From the NCBI GenBank assembly GCA_916613615.1, contig OU744735.1:54700082-54764081 (forward strand): a stretch of DNA of 64,000 nucleotides, given 5' to 3'. Shown here in pieces: positions 1 to 10,723 of this stretch (position 1 is its first letter; each line of letters begins with the position of its first letter). A program made the translations under genes and the position numbers. Under the pieces are notes generated by a model. It made no database searches and had not been told where the DNA came from. It worked only from the letters and a program-made list of their open reading frames with translations. This DNA comes from Steromphala cineraria. Its lineage: Eukaryota > Mollusca > Gastropoda > Trochida > Trochidae.

Positions 1-56
1 ATTTTGATGTCATCATAAAATATCACATCTATTCATTTCTATTGAAATTTTAATGG

Positions 57-424
57 CCCTGTTTTTCCATTCTATTCCAGAGGCAGATCAAGTCATGAAA
101 TGTTGATACAACCTCTGTTCTATTACGCCGACTTTGTGGGATAGATTGGGAGATGTCTGATGAGAGGCACTCATAGTTAGTTGTGCAATTAGCAACGCTA
201 TCATCAATTAACTTGGCTACTGAATCATGGCAAAAGCATTGCGATATGAACCACACTTTGTATACGAGAAGCGTTGTCATTAGATAAAAAAAATTCAAAT
301 GGATTGTGGTGCGATTTTTTTCTGTCCGCCAGGTCAAACTGCTGGAACCCACGGATGTCGGTGTAATAGAACAGAACCTTTCATGACTTGATCTGCCTCT
401 GTGGGGAGAGGATGGAAAAACAGG
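57..424. mobile_element. Foldback MITE, family A
   Basis: The two ends are inverted copies. The left end (about 57-140) reads CTGTTTTTCCAT, then AGAGGCAGATCAAGTCATG and the tract CTGTTCTATTACGCCGA; the right end (about 350-424) carries the reverse complement. There is no coding frame of interest; the long minus-strand open frame across it is only repeat. Relatives occur near 1290-1412, 20905-21090, 21762-22000, 25050-25100 and 26770-27265. Exact ends are uncertain by a few bases. Confidence 0.7.
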
Positions 425-539
425 TGCCCTGTTCTTAATCCCCTTTTTCCTATCCTCAGTTAATCCAAATTTGCATCCTGTCCTGCAACTACTATCGGTA
501 TTGATCAACAAGTTAACCATTATCGTGAATATTAATTGT

Positions 540-650
540 GCATGTAGTCTTAAGGTATTGGGCTCTTTGAGGGGTATTTGCTTGATAACGATGTTAGTAT
601 CTACACCGAAACGTCGCGTTTCATGCAATAAAGAAGTTGAATATCAATAA
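540..650. repeat. Dispersed repeat tail containing GAAACGTCGC
   Basis: The segment CACCGAAACGTCGCGTTTCATGC (in two blocks, followed by AATAAAGAAGTTG) recurs in diverged form near 60600-60660 as TGTCGAAACGTCGCATAC plus CAAAGAAGCTG. It looks like the end of a dispersed retroelement or SINE. No protein is implied. Confidence 0.4.
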
Positions 651-1289
651 TAACTTGTTCTTCTTCAGGTTTTGAGTTGTTTGGCACCCTCAGTGTCAAA
701 TAGAAATATCAATTTAAAGTCTTACCTCTGAACTCCCATTATGTTCTTTCCAAACACAGCTAACAACCTCTGTTTTCATGTTTGAAATGTCCATATCAGT
801 GCTTTGGCACATGAAAAGAATTTAAATGAACAATCGATACCATTATGACGTCATGCCAAAATTCAAGGAACAATATTTGTCAAATGTATATATCCCAAAA
901 TATGTATATTATGTTGTTCCTGGGAGCATCAAGAAATATTAGAAGTTATGGAAAATTTTGACACAAGACTTTAAACTCCGATTCAATGGCTTTTATCAGA
1001 CATTTATACGAAACAATACAGATGCAATGTCTATTTCATACCTGTAATTGTTTACTTACAAAAGGTCGTGCCTCCAAAGTGACAAAATGTCTTTCAATAT
1101 CATAGCTCGGATAAGTATGTTGAACACTGTCTGTTAGTATAGTACTTTATTTTGATCTCATATTAGGACATAAGGTGGCACTTTAATCAGCATCAGTTTT
1201 CAACAAACCACACGTAGTTCCACTCACTCCTGCTTGCTGTTTGGTTAGGGTGCTTTACATCACAATGCCATTTATGATATTAGGACAGC

Positions 1290-1412
1290 ATCGCTGATTG
1301 CACAACTAATTTTGATTGCCTCCAATCAGGCATCTCCCATTTTACCCCCACAAACTCGGCGAATTAGAACAGAGACTCTATTAGCATTTCATGACTTGAT
1401 CTGGGAGAGAAT
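1290..1412. mobile_element. Partial MITE family A copy
   Basis: This is an inverted, truncated relative of the 57-424 element. It shares the CATCTCCCAT, CGGCGAATTAGAACAGAG and CATTTCATGACTTGATCT blocks with the copy at 20905-21090. The stretches 650-1290 and 1412-1910 around it are AT-rich and show nothing recognisable. Confidence 0.5.
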
Positions 1413-1914
1413 GCTGTAGTTATTTTTTTTTTAAATTTGGAATTGATCTTTGGAGCATTATATTAAATTTATAAATATTTTTTCTCTATGATTAGATATC
1501 ATAGTTAAATGGAGTCGCCAAATCGTGACTGACATTCAACTGAAATATGTGTCCGTTGTTATATATACTTTACTACTATAATATATACTTGTAGGACCTT
1601 TCCAAGATCGTCTCCCTCTTTTGAATAAAAGATAAAGATTGTTGGTTTTGAATCTCTTCAAAATATTTCAAGGGTAAAGTTACTTCCAGAAAATTACATG
1701 GAATCATTGCCAACAAGACCGCCTTCATTATCAACCTTTCAATAAAAGATACAAGACCAATAAGAGTGATATTGAGAATTTATTAGGCAAATAAAAATTT
1801 ACATAAGGGAACTCATTTGGATTTAGAGTATGTATTAAAACTCAATTAACATGTTAGGAAACGAACATCAACATCATTTTATGCAACAATTCATACTAAA
1901 CTCTCTTATCATGT

Positions 1915-2181
<267 letters not shown>

Positions 2182-2423
2182 AGAGGTCAATCTTATCTAT
2201 GCAACACAATCATGCATTCGTATTATTTTAAAAGAGAGTCCAAATAAGAGCCGTTTCCATGCAAATAATGAAAAATAAAATTTTCAGAAATTTGAAAATA
2301 TCAAAAGGCACCACTTCAGTAGGTGGGCAATACACATGTAAAGTTTCAGAAAGATATGTGAACCGGTTTTTGAGTTCTGCTCCGGAAACGGACGGTATTA
2401 CATACCGGTGGGATAAAAATCAA

Positions 2424-5400
2424 CTACTCAATAGGCCAACCATAGACCTCTACTTCACATAACTGAACTTTGTTTTCACTTTCGAGAGGATTAGGTATAG
2501 CCACCCTGAAGTAGCGCCCTACCACGGGAGTTGTACAGTTAAATGTGACAGCAGCACCAGCAGCAAGGGCTACATCCGGGTGTCTGTAACATAGACGTGC
2601 TTGTGCTGTCGGGTCCACACTCGGTTCTTCCGTGGTGGTCTCAAGGTCGAAATTGCGGAAGTTTTTGTCTGTAACAGAATAGTACGGTGATTGCCTGGCA
2701 AGTGCGTATTATAGGGACAATTCGAGCGGCATATGTTTTCAGGAGGACAAATATATATGATTTTTACATGATAAATTCACATTTAATTTCAAATATGTTT
2801 GTGAGGTTGATATTTCAGCTGCTCAAGATTTAACAATTTGACAAAGAATAAAGTGTATCGCTCAAAAAATAAAAACATCGGGAAATGAAGCCAATCATCG
2901 AAGCTACATCGTGGAATGCATTACTACGACAAAATGTTGTCGTAACTGATAACTTTTGTTATGTATTATTTGTAAATATACTCTTTGTCTGTAACAGAGT
3001 GGTATGGTGATCGCCTGGCAAGTGCGTATTACTTAATCCAACAAACAACAAATAGCAGGTATAACATCGGGCTCCATTCTTCCTTAACACATTACATCCC
3101 ACTCACAACTTTGTGTCTATTTCTCAACCATTCCAATGAAGATGTGTCATGGACAAATGTAGTAATGTGTTCTATTCAACATTCAAAGAAATATTGTCAT
3201 AAACTTAGAGAATTGTGGGCAATGCATGATTGAGAAGTTAGTTAAAGAAGTCCTGTCCGGCATAAATGTATGCCAATGACGTCGAAGACTGGGTACAAGG
3301 ATGTGACAGATGTCTGAGGAGGAAGTCCCCTACAAACAGCCGAGCATCTCTAGTGAGCATCACCACAACACAGCCACTGGAACTTGTCTGCCTTGACTTT
3401 CTCTCGCTTGAAACATCGAAGGGAGGACACCAGAACATACTCGTTATCACAGACCACTTCACAAGATATGCACAGGCCATTCCAACAAAGAACCAAACTG
3501 CAAAGACAACAGCAGAAGCCTTCTACAGGAACTTCATCATGCACTATGGCATACCAAAGAGAATTCACAGTGACCAAGGTGCCAACTTCAAGAGCAAGCT
3601 GATGAAGGAACTGTGCAGTGTCTTAGGAATGGAGAAGAGTCGGACTACTTATCACCCCATGGGCAACGGTATGGTTGAAACGGTTCAACAGGACACTGCT
3701 TGACATGCTCGGGACACTCCAGCCAGACAGGAAAGTAGATTGGAAGACATAAGTCGCACCACTTGTCCACGCCTACAACAGCATACGGCATTAGTCCACC
3801 AACCAGTCTCCATTTTCTATCTGATGTTTGGTCGTGAACCTCGTCTTCCTATCGACTTGGCCTTTGGGATATGGCTTAACCGGAACCATCCTTCCCTCTC
3901 AGTCTATTCAGAGTCCCTCAAGAAAAAGCTCCAGGAAGCCTACGAGCTCGCATCCAAAGCATCCCAAACCGCCAAGGACAAGCAACAAGCCAGTTACGAC
4001 CTGAAGACGAGAGGAGCCACAGTCCAGCAGCCAAGGGACAGAGTTCTGGTGAAAGCCTTAGCCTTTGATGCGAAACACAAGTTGGCGGAGTTGGGAAGAG
4101 GAACCTTATGTGGTTCTCTTGCAACCAAACCAGGAGATTCCTGTGTTTGTTGTGCAGAGAGAATCTGGCGAGGGGAGGAAGAGGACGTTGCACAGGAACC
4201 ATATTCTGCCTATAGGAACAGTACCAACGATCCAGGACAAGGACACAGCACCACCAGTCAAGATGCCAACACCAAAACCAAGGACAAGAGTAAAGAAAAC
4301 CCCACCGAAGAAGACAATTGAAGAGGACAACATTTATCTTCACAGGCATTGCTGAGGATCTAACTATCATCAGTGAAGAGACTGTGGAAGAGAGTGTGGC
4401 TACTTCAGAGACAACAGATGACGATCTACGGTCCCTTGGAGTAGCATGTGAAGCTTCTGGTGGTGACGACCATGGCACTGGAGACAGCAGCACAGAAGCC
4501 GATCCGGAAGCAGAAGAACCAGCTGATACAAGAGAGGAGCAAGAGGATTCAGTCGAGGATGAGGAACCACCACCTGCGCCTCCTGATGCTGTACCTCAAC
4601 CTAACCACTTCCAAAAGAAGATCTACAAGAGAATCCAAGTAACCACAATGGCAGACCTCTGGAGAATATGTGATGTCTCACACCACGGATCGGATTGGCA
4701 ACAGAAGAGCCGTAGGTTGGAGCAACTTGTGGCATCCAGGATCTTTGGGCAATTCAGCACCAGCATCTCCAAGGCACTTCTTTCCCTTGTCGATGAGAAA
4801 CAAGAATGACGAGGATGTCATTTTTCAAAGGAGGGAAGTATGTAACAGCATCAAATGTTGTAAATATATATTTTACTGTATTTTTAATTTAATTGTGAAT
4901 GAATACAATATTCAGTCAATCATATCTTTTAGCCTTATACTTCACGCTAAGCTTAACCTAATTTTCACTTTATCTTTTGCATGAGCATTTCGCACCCACT
5001 TAATCACCAGTGCACTATCAAACAATAGCCCAACCCAAGCGCGACCCTTCTGCTTTCCCCAGCTTCATGCTTTTCAGCTTCTGTCTTTCTGCTGATAAGG
5101 TTTAGCTATAGGTTTTAACATCACTCCTTAGATTTATATCAGGAGGTGCAGAGACAGTGTATGTGCATTTGTGGTTTCACTATATCGGATCTATGTGTTA
5201 TTCATAAGGACATTTGAATTTGGACTCATAACTTCAAGGTAAGTTTCTATGGTTTATCTTGTGTATCATATTCATGTGTATTTCTAGTATTGTAGAGATA
5301 TATTCATTTGGCATTCATATTATGTATGTTTGGTAATTACTGGCTTTTACATTTATGTTCTTGGCGAACACAAAGTACAGTGTGTTCAATTGGTATTGTA

Positions 5401-8400
5401 TTCTTTGTTTTTATGGACACATAGTACAATGTGTCCAGTTGTATTTCTGGCGTATGAACACATTACATGTGTTTTATCTTAATAATTATCTTTCTAACTT
5501 AAACATTAGTTAGATAATATTAAACCTAAACTCTATCTCTAAAGTTAAGCTGTCGTGTAAGATCTCAGCAATACTATACCCCACATTTTCAGCAAAACAT
5601 AACCACAGTACTGTAAGTTTTAAAACGATTTGGATATAACAAAAATGAAAGTCCTAATAAAATCAAATTCAATGTCTCAATGTTAGTCGTAAACAATATT
5701 ACAAAAATGATAGTTCGTGTCATCCTGTCTCAGGGTAGGAACGTTACGCTACCCCATTAATCTGTACTCTGGGCTCAGAAGCTATGTCCGCTCCCGCGGC
5801 TCGACTCGGAATATAGCCAATCAAATTATTTTCTCGTTGAAATTTTATCGGGAAGGTTGCGAGAAAATGATTTGATTGGTTATATTCCAAGTCGGATCTA
5901 GCTTCAGAGCCCAGGGTATAGATTAGTGGAGTTAGCGTAACGTTCGTACCCTGAGACAAGATGAGTTTGTGTCAACATACCACAACATGGGTGTACACGG
6001 TTGACAATCAGTACATCAGTGATGAGAGCCTCTACCCCTAGATCCACTTGCCACCACCCCCCGGGCTCGGAGACATGGAAACAGGAGTGATCCAACCAAT
6101 CGGGACTCTTGTTTCCGTCCACAGCATTAGATGGCATAGCGTAAACGGTGTCGATCGCCTTGGTCTTCTTACCATGTGAGAGCAGATTTCTCTTATCTGT
6201 AGAAGATCAGTAGTAGTTATTTCTTTGGAAAGATATTCTAATTCCGAAATCTCAATTCAAAGAAGTAACCGGTGCTTGTCGTATTAGTTAGGTTACCTTG
6301 GTCTTCTTACCAAGTGAGAGAAGATTTCTCTTATCTGTAGATAATCAGTAGTATTTATTTCTTTGGAAGGATATTCCAATTCTGAAATCTCATTCAAATT
6401 CAAAGGAGTTACCGGTGCATGTCGTGCTATTAAGGCCGCATGAAAGTAGTTGGATTGTATTTAACGTTTATTTTCGTACTGCGTTGTGTGTTTATTTTAA
6501 GTGTAAAGGCGACACCCTAAACTAATTCTTCTAGTAATTGTCATCATATAACAAGAACATACCCGTGCATCTCCTTTGTTTTCTCTGGACCACACATTTC
6601 TGATGTTGGTGACACGAGTGATCTTGGCAAGGTCCTAGGACAATCTGGATAAACACAGTAATTCCATGTCAACAAACATAAATTTAGCAATAAACATAAA
6701 AATCACTGAAAATTTGAAAATATAAAATTTTCAAAAAACATGCTTTTTCCCCTTTAAAGGATTTGATCATTAACAGTTTTTATGAAATGAAAAGACTGTT
6801 AAGTGCAACTTGTGATGAAATAGTGTCAAAACACTTCCACTAAGTAGAAATTGAACGAAAGAATATGTTTACTCAAAGCAGGAATCATTTCGAATCATTT
6901 TACATCTATCATCAATGTTCCTCACACGTAGGTGTGATGGAAAGGGTATGGACGAATCGACAAGCTTTCTAGTTCTCCTTTAATGAGTTATCATTAAACA
7001 AATTTCCATTTGCAAGTCAGTGAAGGGAAGGGACTAATGCACCTTAGTGAGAAAGGATTTGCCACCAAATGTCATACAGAAGTTCGCTACTTCGAAATGT
7101 ATGGAGTGTTTGGTCGAAGATCTTGATATTTTGGTACAGATTTAAAATCATTGAGGTTTAAAACATGCCAAAATGATTAAGAAATATATTTATGAAGTGT
7201 TTGTTTTCAATCATATAAATTGTATGAAACCTGCAAGAACAACTTTTATAAATAACTTGTCATGCTTGTCAACCGAATTTATAAAACACTCTGTCTTTAT
7301 ATAATTTTTAGCCGATGAACAAGCACCCTATTAAATATATCTTTTATGAAATCGAAAGTTTAAAAAAATGTAGTTAAAAGTTCCTAAATAAATACAAAAT
7401 CAGAGTTAAATGAAGCGAATTGCAACCAAACATTTGCTTTTACTTTTAAAACAGCAGTGTTGTTCCTAGGTGATCAGCTGAGGAGGTCATTTTGCAAAAT
7501 ATTTGCAGATGGGCACCTTTGCAATGGAAAAAGTATCCTACATCTGATAATGTTACGGGACACCAAGCCAAAAAGGTTGGGAAAATGTCCCTAGGACCGC
7601 CTCTAGGAACAACACTGAAACAGTACCTTGGCTCCGTCCACAATAGTGCTGCTTTACTAATCGGAGATCACTAACACAATGTAGCCCACAGAAATAATTA
7701 GTTTTAAAGATTTTGATTTAATTTTTAATGAACGGTTCAGTGAAGCAAACCTTAGACTTGAACCATGGATAATTAATCATGCATATTTGTATAAACAGTT
7801 AAATAAAGTACTCATTATGTTCATTTGATCTTGAAGCGTTCAATCTAATAGAGTTGCTATACTGTTTACATTTGTCAATGCGAACTAAAAAACACAATAC
7901 CTGGCGACGCTAATTGCTTTCTTTTCGGAAGCATAGATTACCAGTAAGTTATAGTTATCAATTTAATCAAAACAAGAAGACATGGTCATCAACATCCCCC
8001 GCCAAATAAGTTTTCATTAAAGCTCCCAATATTTTCCTAAATGGGCTGTAACTCTGTAATCAGAAATTGCATTTACCTCATTTTTGAACTCCATCAAGGT
8101 ATTTATATCCTAAAGACACACTGCAAATTTTGTTATTCTATCTTTAAAAGTTTCTGAGAAAAATTGTCCCCTTTGACGGCTAACAACCCATCTGACTCAG
8201 TCACAAAACAAAATGCAAACATTATACTTGTTAATAGAATAGAGGGTCAAATTTTACTTTTACATTTCTTCCAAATATCTACTGCAGTCGGACAATTTTT
8301 GTTCAATCAATCAACCAACCAACTAACCGACCGACCAACCAACCAACCAACCATAAAACTAACCAACCAGTCAGTCAGTCAGTCAGTCAGTCAGTCAGTC

Positions 8401-8909
8401 AGTCAATCAATCTTTATTCAATCTCTCTTTATTCAATCAATCTTTATTCAATCGAAACTACCAACGGTGGTACAAGTGCAAGTTAACAAATGTTATACAT
8501 GCGTCTTATGCACTATTTATTTACAGAGGCCGTAGTATAGTAATGAATTTAGAAAACATTTCAGTTATTTAGTACATTGTGATTCTTAATCATTGAAATG
8601 TGCACTCACACTGGCCCAGTCCTTGATGGGAGAGTAGGAGAAGTCGGGGTCATTAATGAGTTGTCCAGCATCATCTTGCAGGTGCAGGAAACACAACATC
8701 TTTTTCCTGTGGAAGCTCATAGACTTGCATAGAGAAAATGCTACACAGTCCGCAGCACATGGAAACAGTCGACTTTTCTGGATGATTTGAAAACTTGTAC
8801 CATTAAAGCGCTTCCCGTGAAAGAATTTGTCTTGACATTCAAATGAAAGATTTGGTAAACTTGTTAGAAAAATAACATATAAAATCAGATTCTTGGACAC
8901 ATCCTTCAT
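2424..8909 (-). CDS. PAN/Apple plus F-type lectin (fucolectin) secreted protein, gene 1
   Basis: Four coding exons on the minus strand: 8909-8610, 6644-6563, 6196-5981 and 2668-2424 (stop TAG). All have AG/GT borders and compatible phases (0, 1, 1), giving 843 nt and about 280 aa. Exon 1 has a hydrophobic signal segment (LILYVIFLTSLP) and a PAN-like domain with five cysteines. Exon 2 encodes a 27-residue linker with LGPCQ and CVVQRKQRRC. Exons 3 and 4 encode the F-type lectin fold: SNAVDGN, SCFHV, GGWWQVDLG, LIVNR, CC, and the C-terminal CEVEVYGW. F-type lectins bind fucose through a His and two basic residues around R-x-D. Here the His and first Arg are present but the Asp is not. The start is the ATG at 8909; a TTG four codons upstream is not favoured. 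The gene is a paralogue of the gene at 21127-25875. Ligand and expression are not determinable. The 5' UTR and promoter were not identified. Confidence 0.85.
2984..3033. repeat. Duplicate of the gene 1 exon 4 acceptor region
   Basis: About 50 bp here nearly repeats 2664-2712, including the complement of the acceptor (CTGTAACAGA) and GATCGCCTGGCAAGTGCGTA. The copies lie 320 bp apart in direct orientation inside intron 3 of lectin gene 1, just before the gypsy-like fragment. The duplicated acceptor lacks a coding exon behind it. Confidence 0.7.
3240..4809 (+). pseudogene. Broken Ty3/gypsy-type integrase
   Basis: The fragment starts just before the integrase zinc-binding tail (CDRCLRRKSP). It contains an integrase core with CLDFLSLE, DHFTRYAQAIP and IHSDQGANFKS (D, D), then YHPMGNGMVE (catalytic E). 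After about 3680 the frame is lost and similarity continues in another frame (YLMFGREPRLP, 3740 onward). The C-terminal part (LHRNHILPIG) is in a third frame near 4065-4355. An acidic, proline-rich tail with PPPAPPDAVPQP ends at a stop at 4807-4809. No reverse transcriptase or protease lies upstream, so this is a 5'-truncated, frameshifted remnant. It lies antisense within intron 3 of lectin gene 1. Confidence 0.85.
4826..4850 (+). other. Polypurine tract and candidate 3' LTR start
   Basis: AAAGGAGGGAAGTA is followed at once by TGTAACAGCA. This is the usual arrangement of a gypsy polypurine tract and the 5' TG of the 3' LTR. It lies 17 bp after the stop of the integrase remnant. The right end of the LTR could not be fixed. 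The AT-rich stretch to about 5700 holds nothing else coding. Confidence 0.55.
5364..5432. repeat. Two tandem hairpins with AGTACA loops
   Basis: GAACACAAAGTACAGTGTGTTC has a 7-bp stem, and GGACACATAGTACAATGTGTCC has a perfect 8-bp stem. The loops share AGTACA. A weaker third relative, GAACACATTACATGTGTT, follows near 5456-5473. They may belong to the LTR or UTR of the gypsy-like remnant. Confidence 0.6.
5726..5962. mobile_element. Foldback MITE in intron 3 of lectin gene 1
   Basis: The arms (about 5726-5840 and 5850-5962) are near-perfect inverted copies. Outer ends share GTCTCAGGGTA and GAACGTTACGCTA; inner parts share CCAATCAAAT and TTTTCTCG. The element ends about 17 bp from the donor of lectin exon 3 (exon border at 5981). 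Non-coding. Confidence 0.8.
6162..6430. repeat. 136-bp tandem duplication over the exon 3 acceptor of lectin gene 1
   Basis: Segment 6162-6290 recurs at 6298-6430. Both copies contain CTTGGTCTTCTTACC, then the complement of the exon start and the acceptor (TCTTATCTGTAGA), then the upstream intron. The inner copy belongs to the in-frame exon; the outer copy is a decoy acceptor with a truncated exon start. Confidence 0.8.
6660..6775. mobile_element. Fragment of MITE family B (TTTAAAGGGG ends)
   Basis: The segment ending AAAAACATGCTTTTTCCCC TTTAAAGG resembles the right terminal region of the complete family B copies at 27967-28332 and 44164-44529. It is diverged and truncated. The flanking stretch 6775-7450 is AT-rich with nothing recognised. 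Confidence 0.4.
7455..7617. mobile_element. Short MITE with 16-bp inverted ends
   Basis: It begins CAGTGTTGTTCCTAGG and ends with the near complement CTAGGAACAACACTG. AAACAG lies just outside both ends (7449-7454 and 7618-7623), a possible 6-bp target duplication. Open frames across it are incidental. The superfamily is not assigned. The stretch 7620-8280 shows nothing recognisable. Confidence 0.65.
8290..8480. repeat. Retroposon tail and tetranucleotide microsatellites
   Basis: (CAAC/CCAA)n at about 8313-8367 and (CAGT)n at about 8367-8405 run into TCAATCTTTATTCAATC repeats and a CGGTGGTACAAGTGCAAG block. A related block (AAAGGTGGTACATGAGA) occurs near 16990. This looks like the reverse-complemented 3' end of a non-LTR element. 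Confidence 0.6.
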
Positions 8910-9282
8910 TTCGTCAGACAAAAGACAAGGTATTGTTGATCAATCGGCAGAGGAAAAATATTTTAAACTATCTCCGCCAGGATTTAAGTTATATCCACAG
9001 CACAGTAGTTAATTAACAATGTTTTTATCGATTAGGTGTTCGAGGCAGGGTATATTTCGATCTTAATACTCATGTTCTCGCATTGTAGGAGTGGATTTCA
9101 GAATTCGATATTTACCTTTTGTATTAGTTGAACATGGATATTAATGAAACAGTTACTCAGAAAGAGTTGTATAAGTAAATGAGTTCAATACATCTGTGGC
9201 TCAATTAAAGGTAAAGTTAAACAGCTCGAGTTGTTGGTGCATGCCCTTTCACGTATTTAATGAGGCTGTGCTTTAATCCATA

Positions 9283-9974
9283 ACTATTGGTTACCGATTG
9301 CAATGTTCCAACAGTGTTCTACGCGCACTTTAATACTATATCAAGTGTACGTTTGTTCGTGAGAATATATTTAAATAAACGCAATCACAAAGATATGTTT
9401 CCAATCAAGAAGTTCACACTTATTGTCTTAATCGTTACAAACTCGAAGAGATCACACTATTTTCAGTATTCAACCTATTTGGGTCGTCTCGAAAACCTCA
9501 AAGGTTTGCACCACTCCACTTAACCAGCACTGATTGTCTTTACACCTTCCTAGCCAACGAAATAATTATAATGTATTGTTCCTTTCCACTTCATAACAAA
9601 ACGAATGCATGTTACTTGGAAAGTCACTGGGTAAAACTTCTGTTGGATAATGACGACTTATGTTTACTTCGATTTTTGAAAGTCTATGATACAATATATA
9701 TATGATATAAAACTTTCGACGAAAGATTTTGCTAGGGATTGATATATTTCTTTTCTCACTAGCTAAAGGTCTTTCCGAACCGGATGCAGGTATGACAATT
9801 GTCTAACTACTAAAGGAAAATACATACACAGCCAGAGACAAAATCATATACATAAACACTTAGTCCTCAAGCTAGGTAGGTGTATGTTGCACCTACACCC
9901 CCACCCCAAGGACTTATTGTGACTGGTATACGACGAATGTACCTTAGAGTGTCCCGAGGAAAAAATGCCTATGG
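9283..9974. repeat. Left copy of a ~0.7-0.8 kb direct repeat
   Basis: Closely matches 12967-13757 from ACTATTGGTTACCGATTGC to AAAAAATGCCTATGG. The right copy is about 100 bp longer because of an internal tandem duplication (13135-13330). No TG..CA LTR ends or frames conserved between the copies were recognised, so it may be a segmental duplication rather than an LTR pair. A diverged third relative lies at 15575-15700. Confidence 0.8.
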
Positions 9975-10257
9975 TTTTTTTTATTTTGAGAAGGATATTT
10001 TCTTTCTATCTCAAAACAATTTAGAATGGAAAAAATGTTACGATATAACTTAACTCTGGACTTCCTTAAATTAAGACATTGTTTGTGAAGTTTGAATACT
10101 ACTAATTATTCTGTTTAGGAAGCTTCACCTGCTGATTTCATGGATAGTTTCTTCCAAACCATGCCATATACAAAGAGATAATAACATCATCCACGTCATT
10201 AGGACACAAAGTGGTTCTTCGATTGTTTCCTTATCATTCCCATATGTTGATATTGTT
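9975..10257. repeat. Dispersed repeat shared with 19752-20045 (inverted)
   Basis: Roughly 280 bp, including CCATGCCATATACAAAGAG, CATCCACGTCATTAGG and CATATGTTGATATTGTT, recur in reverse complement at 19752-20045. Non-coding. It abuts the end of the left direct-repeat copy. The stretch 10257-10700 is AT-rich and probably includes the 3' UTR of the reverse transcriptase element. Confidence 0.8.
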
Positions 10258-10723
10258 AGGTTTGACTACAATGGCTATCGAAAAAAAAAATACTTAAAAT
10301 TGGAAACTGCATGATTTAACAACTTGTCAAAGTGAAACAAATATAACATTGATTATCAAAGGTACACCGATGATTTAGGATTATCTGTGTTACTTGCCTT
10401 TCACGTTTTGATTTCAAATTGTACTCAAGGCATGTAGATAGATTGTGTTTGTAATAAACAAAGTGTCTCTCTGGTTTACCAATAAGCACATGTCAATGTT
10501 CTGAGACTACCAATGAATGGTTAAAGGACCCACTGCTGTAATGAAAGACATAAATGATGGAAGAAGATCCTTTTTGGAAAGCAAATCATTTTACTGATAA
10601 TTTTGTTATATATGCTTTTATTCCTCCATAGGAGAGTGTATACAATGCAATATTATTTATGACAGAACTGATTTATACAATTTACATAGAAAAAGGACAT
10701 GCATTACACAGTGTTTAGCGTGA

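Noticed and set aside
50..628. Minus-strand open frame of 192 codons
   Set aside because: It runs through both ends of a foldback MITE and has no domain; a repeat artefact.
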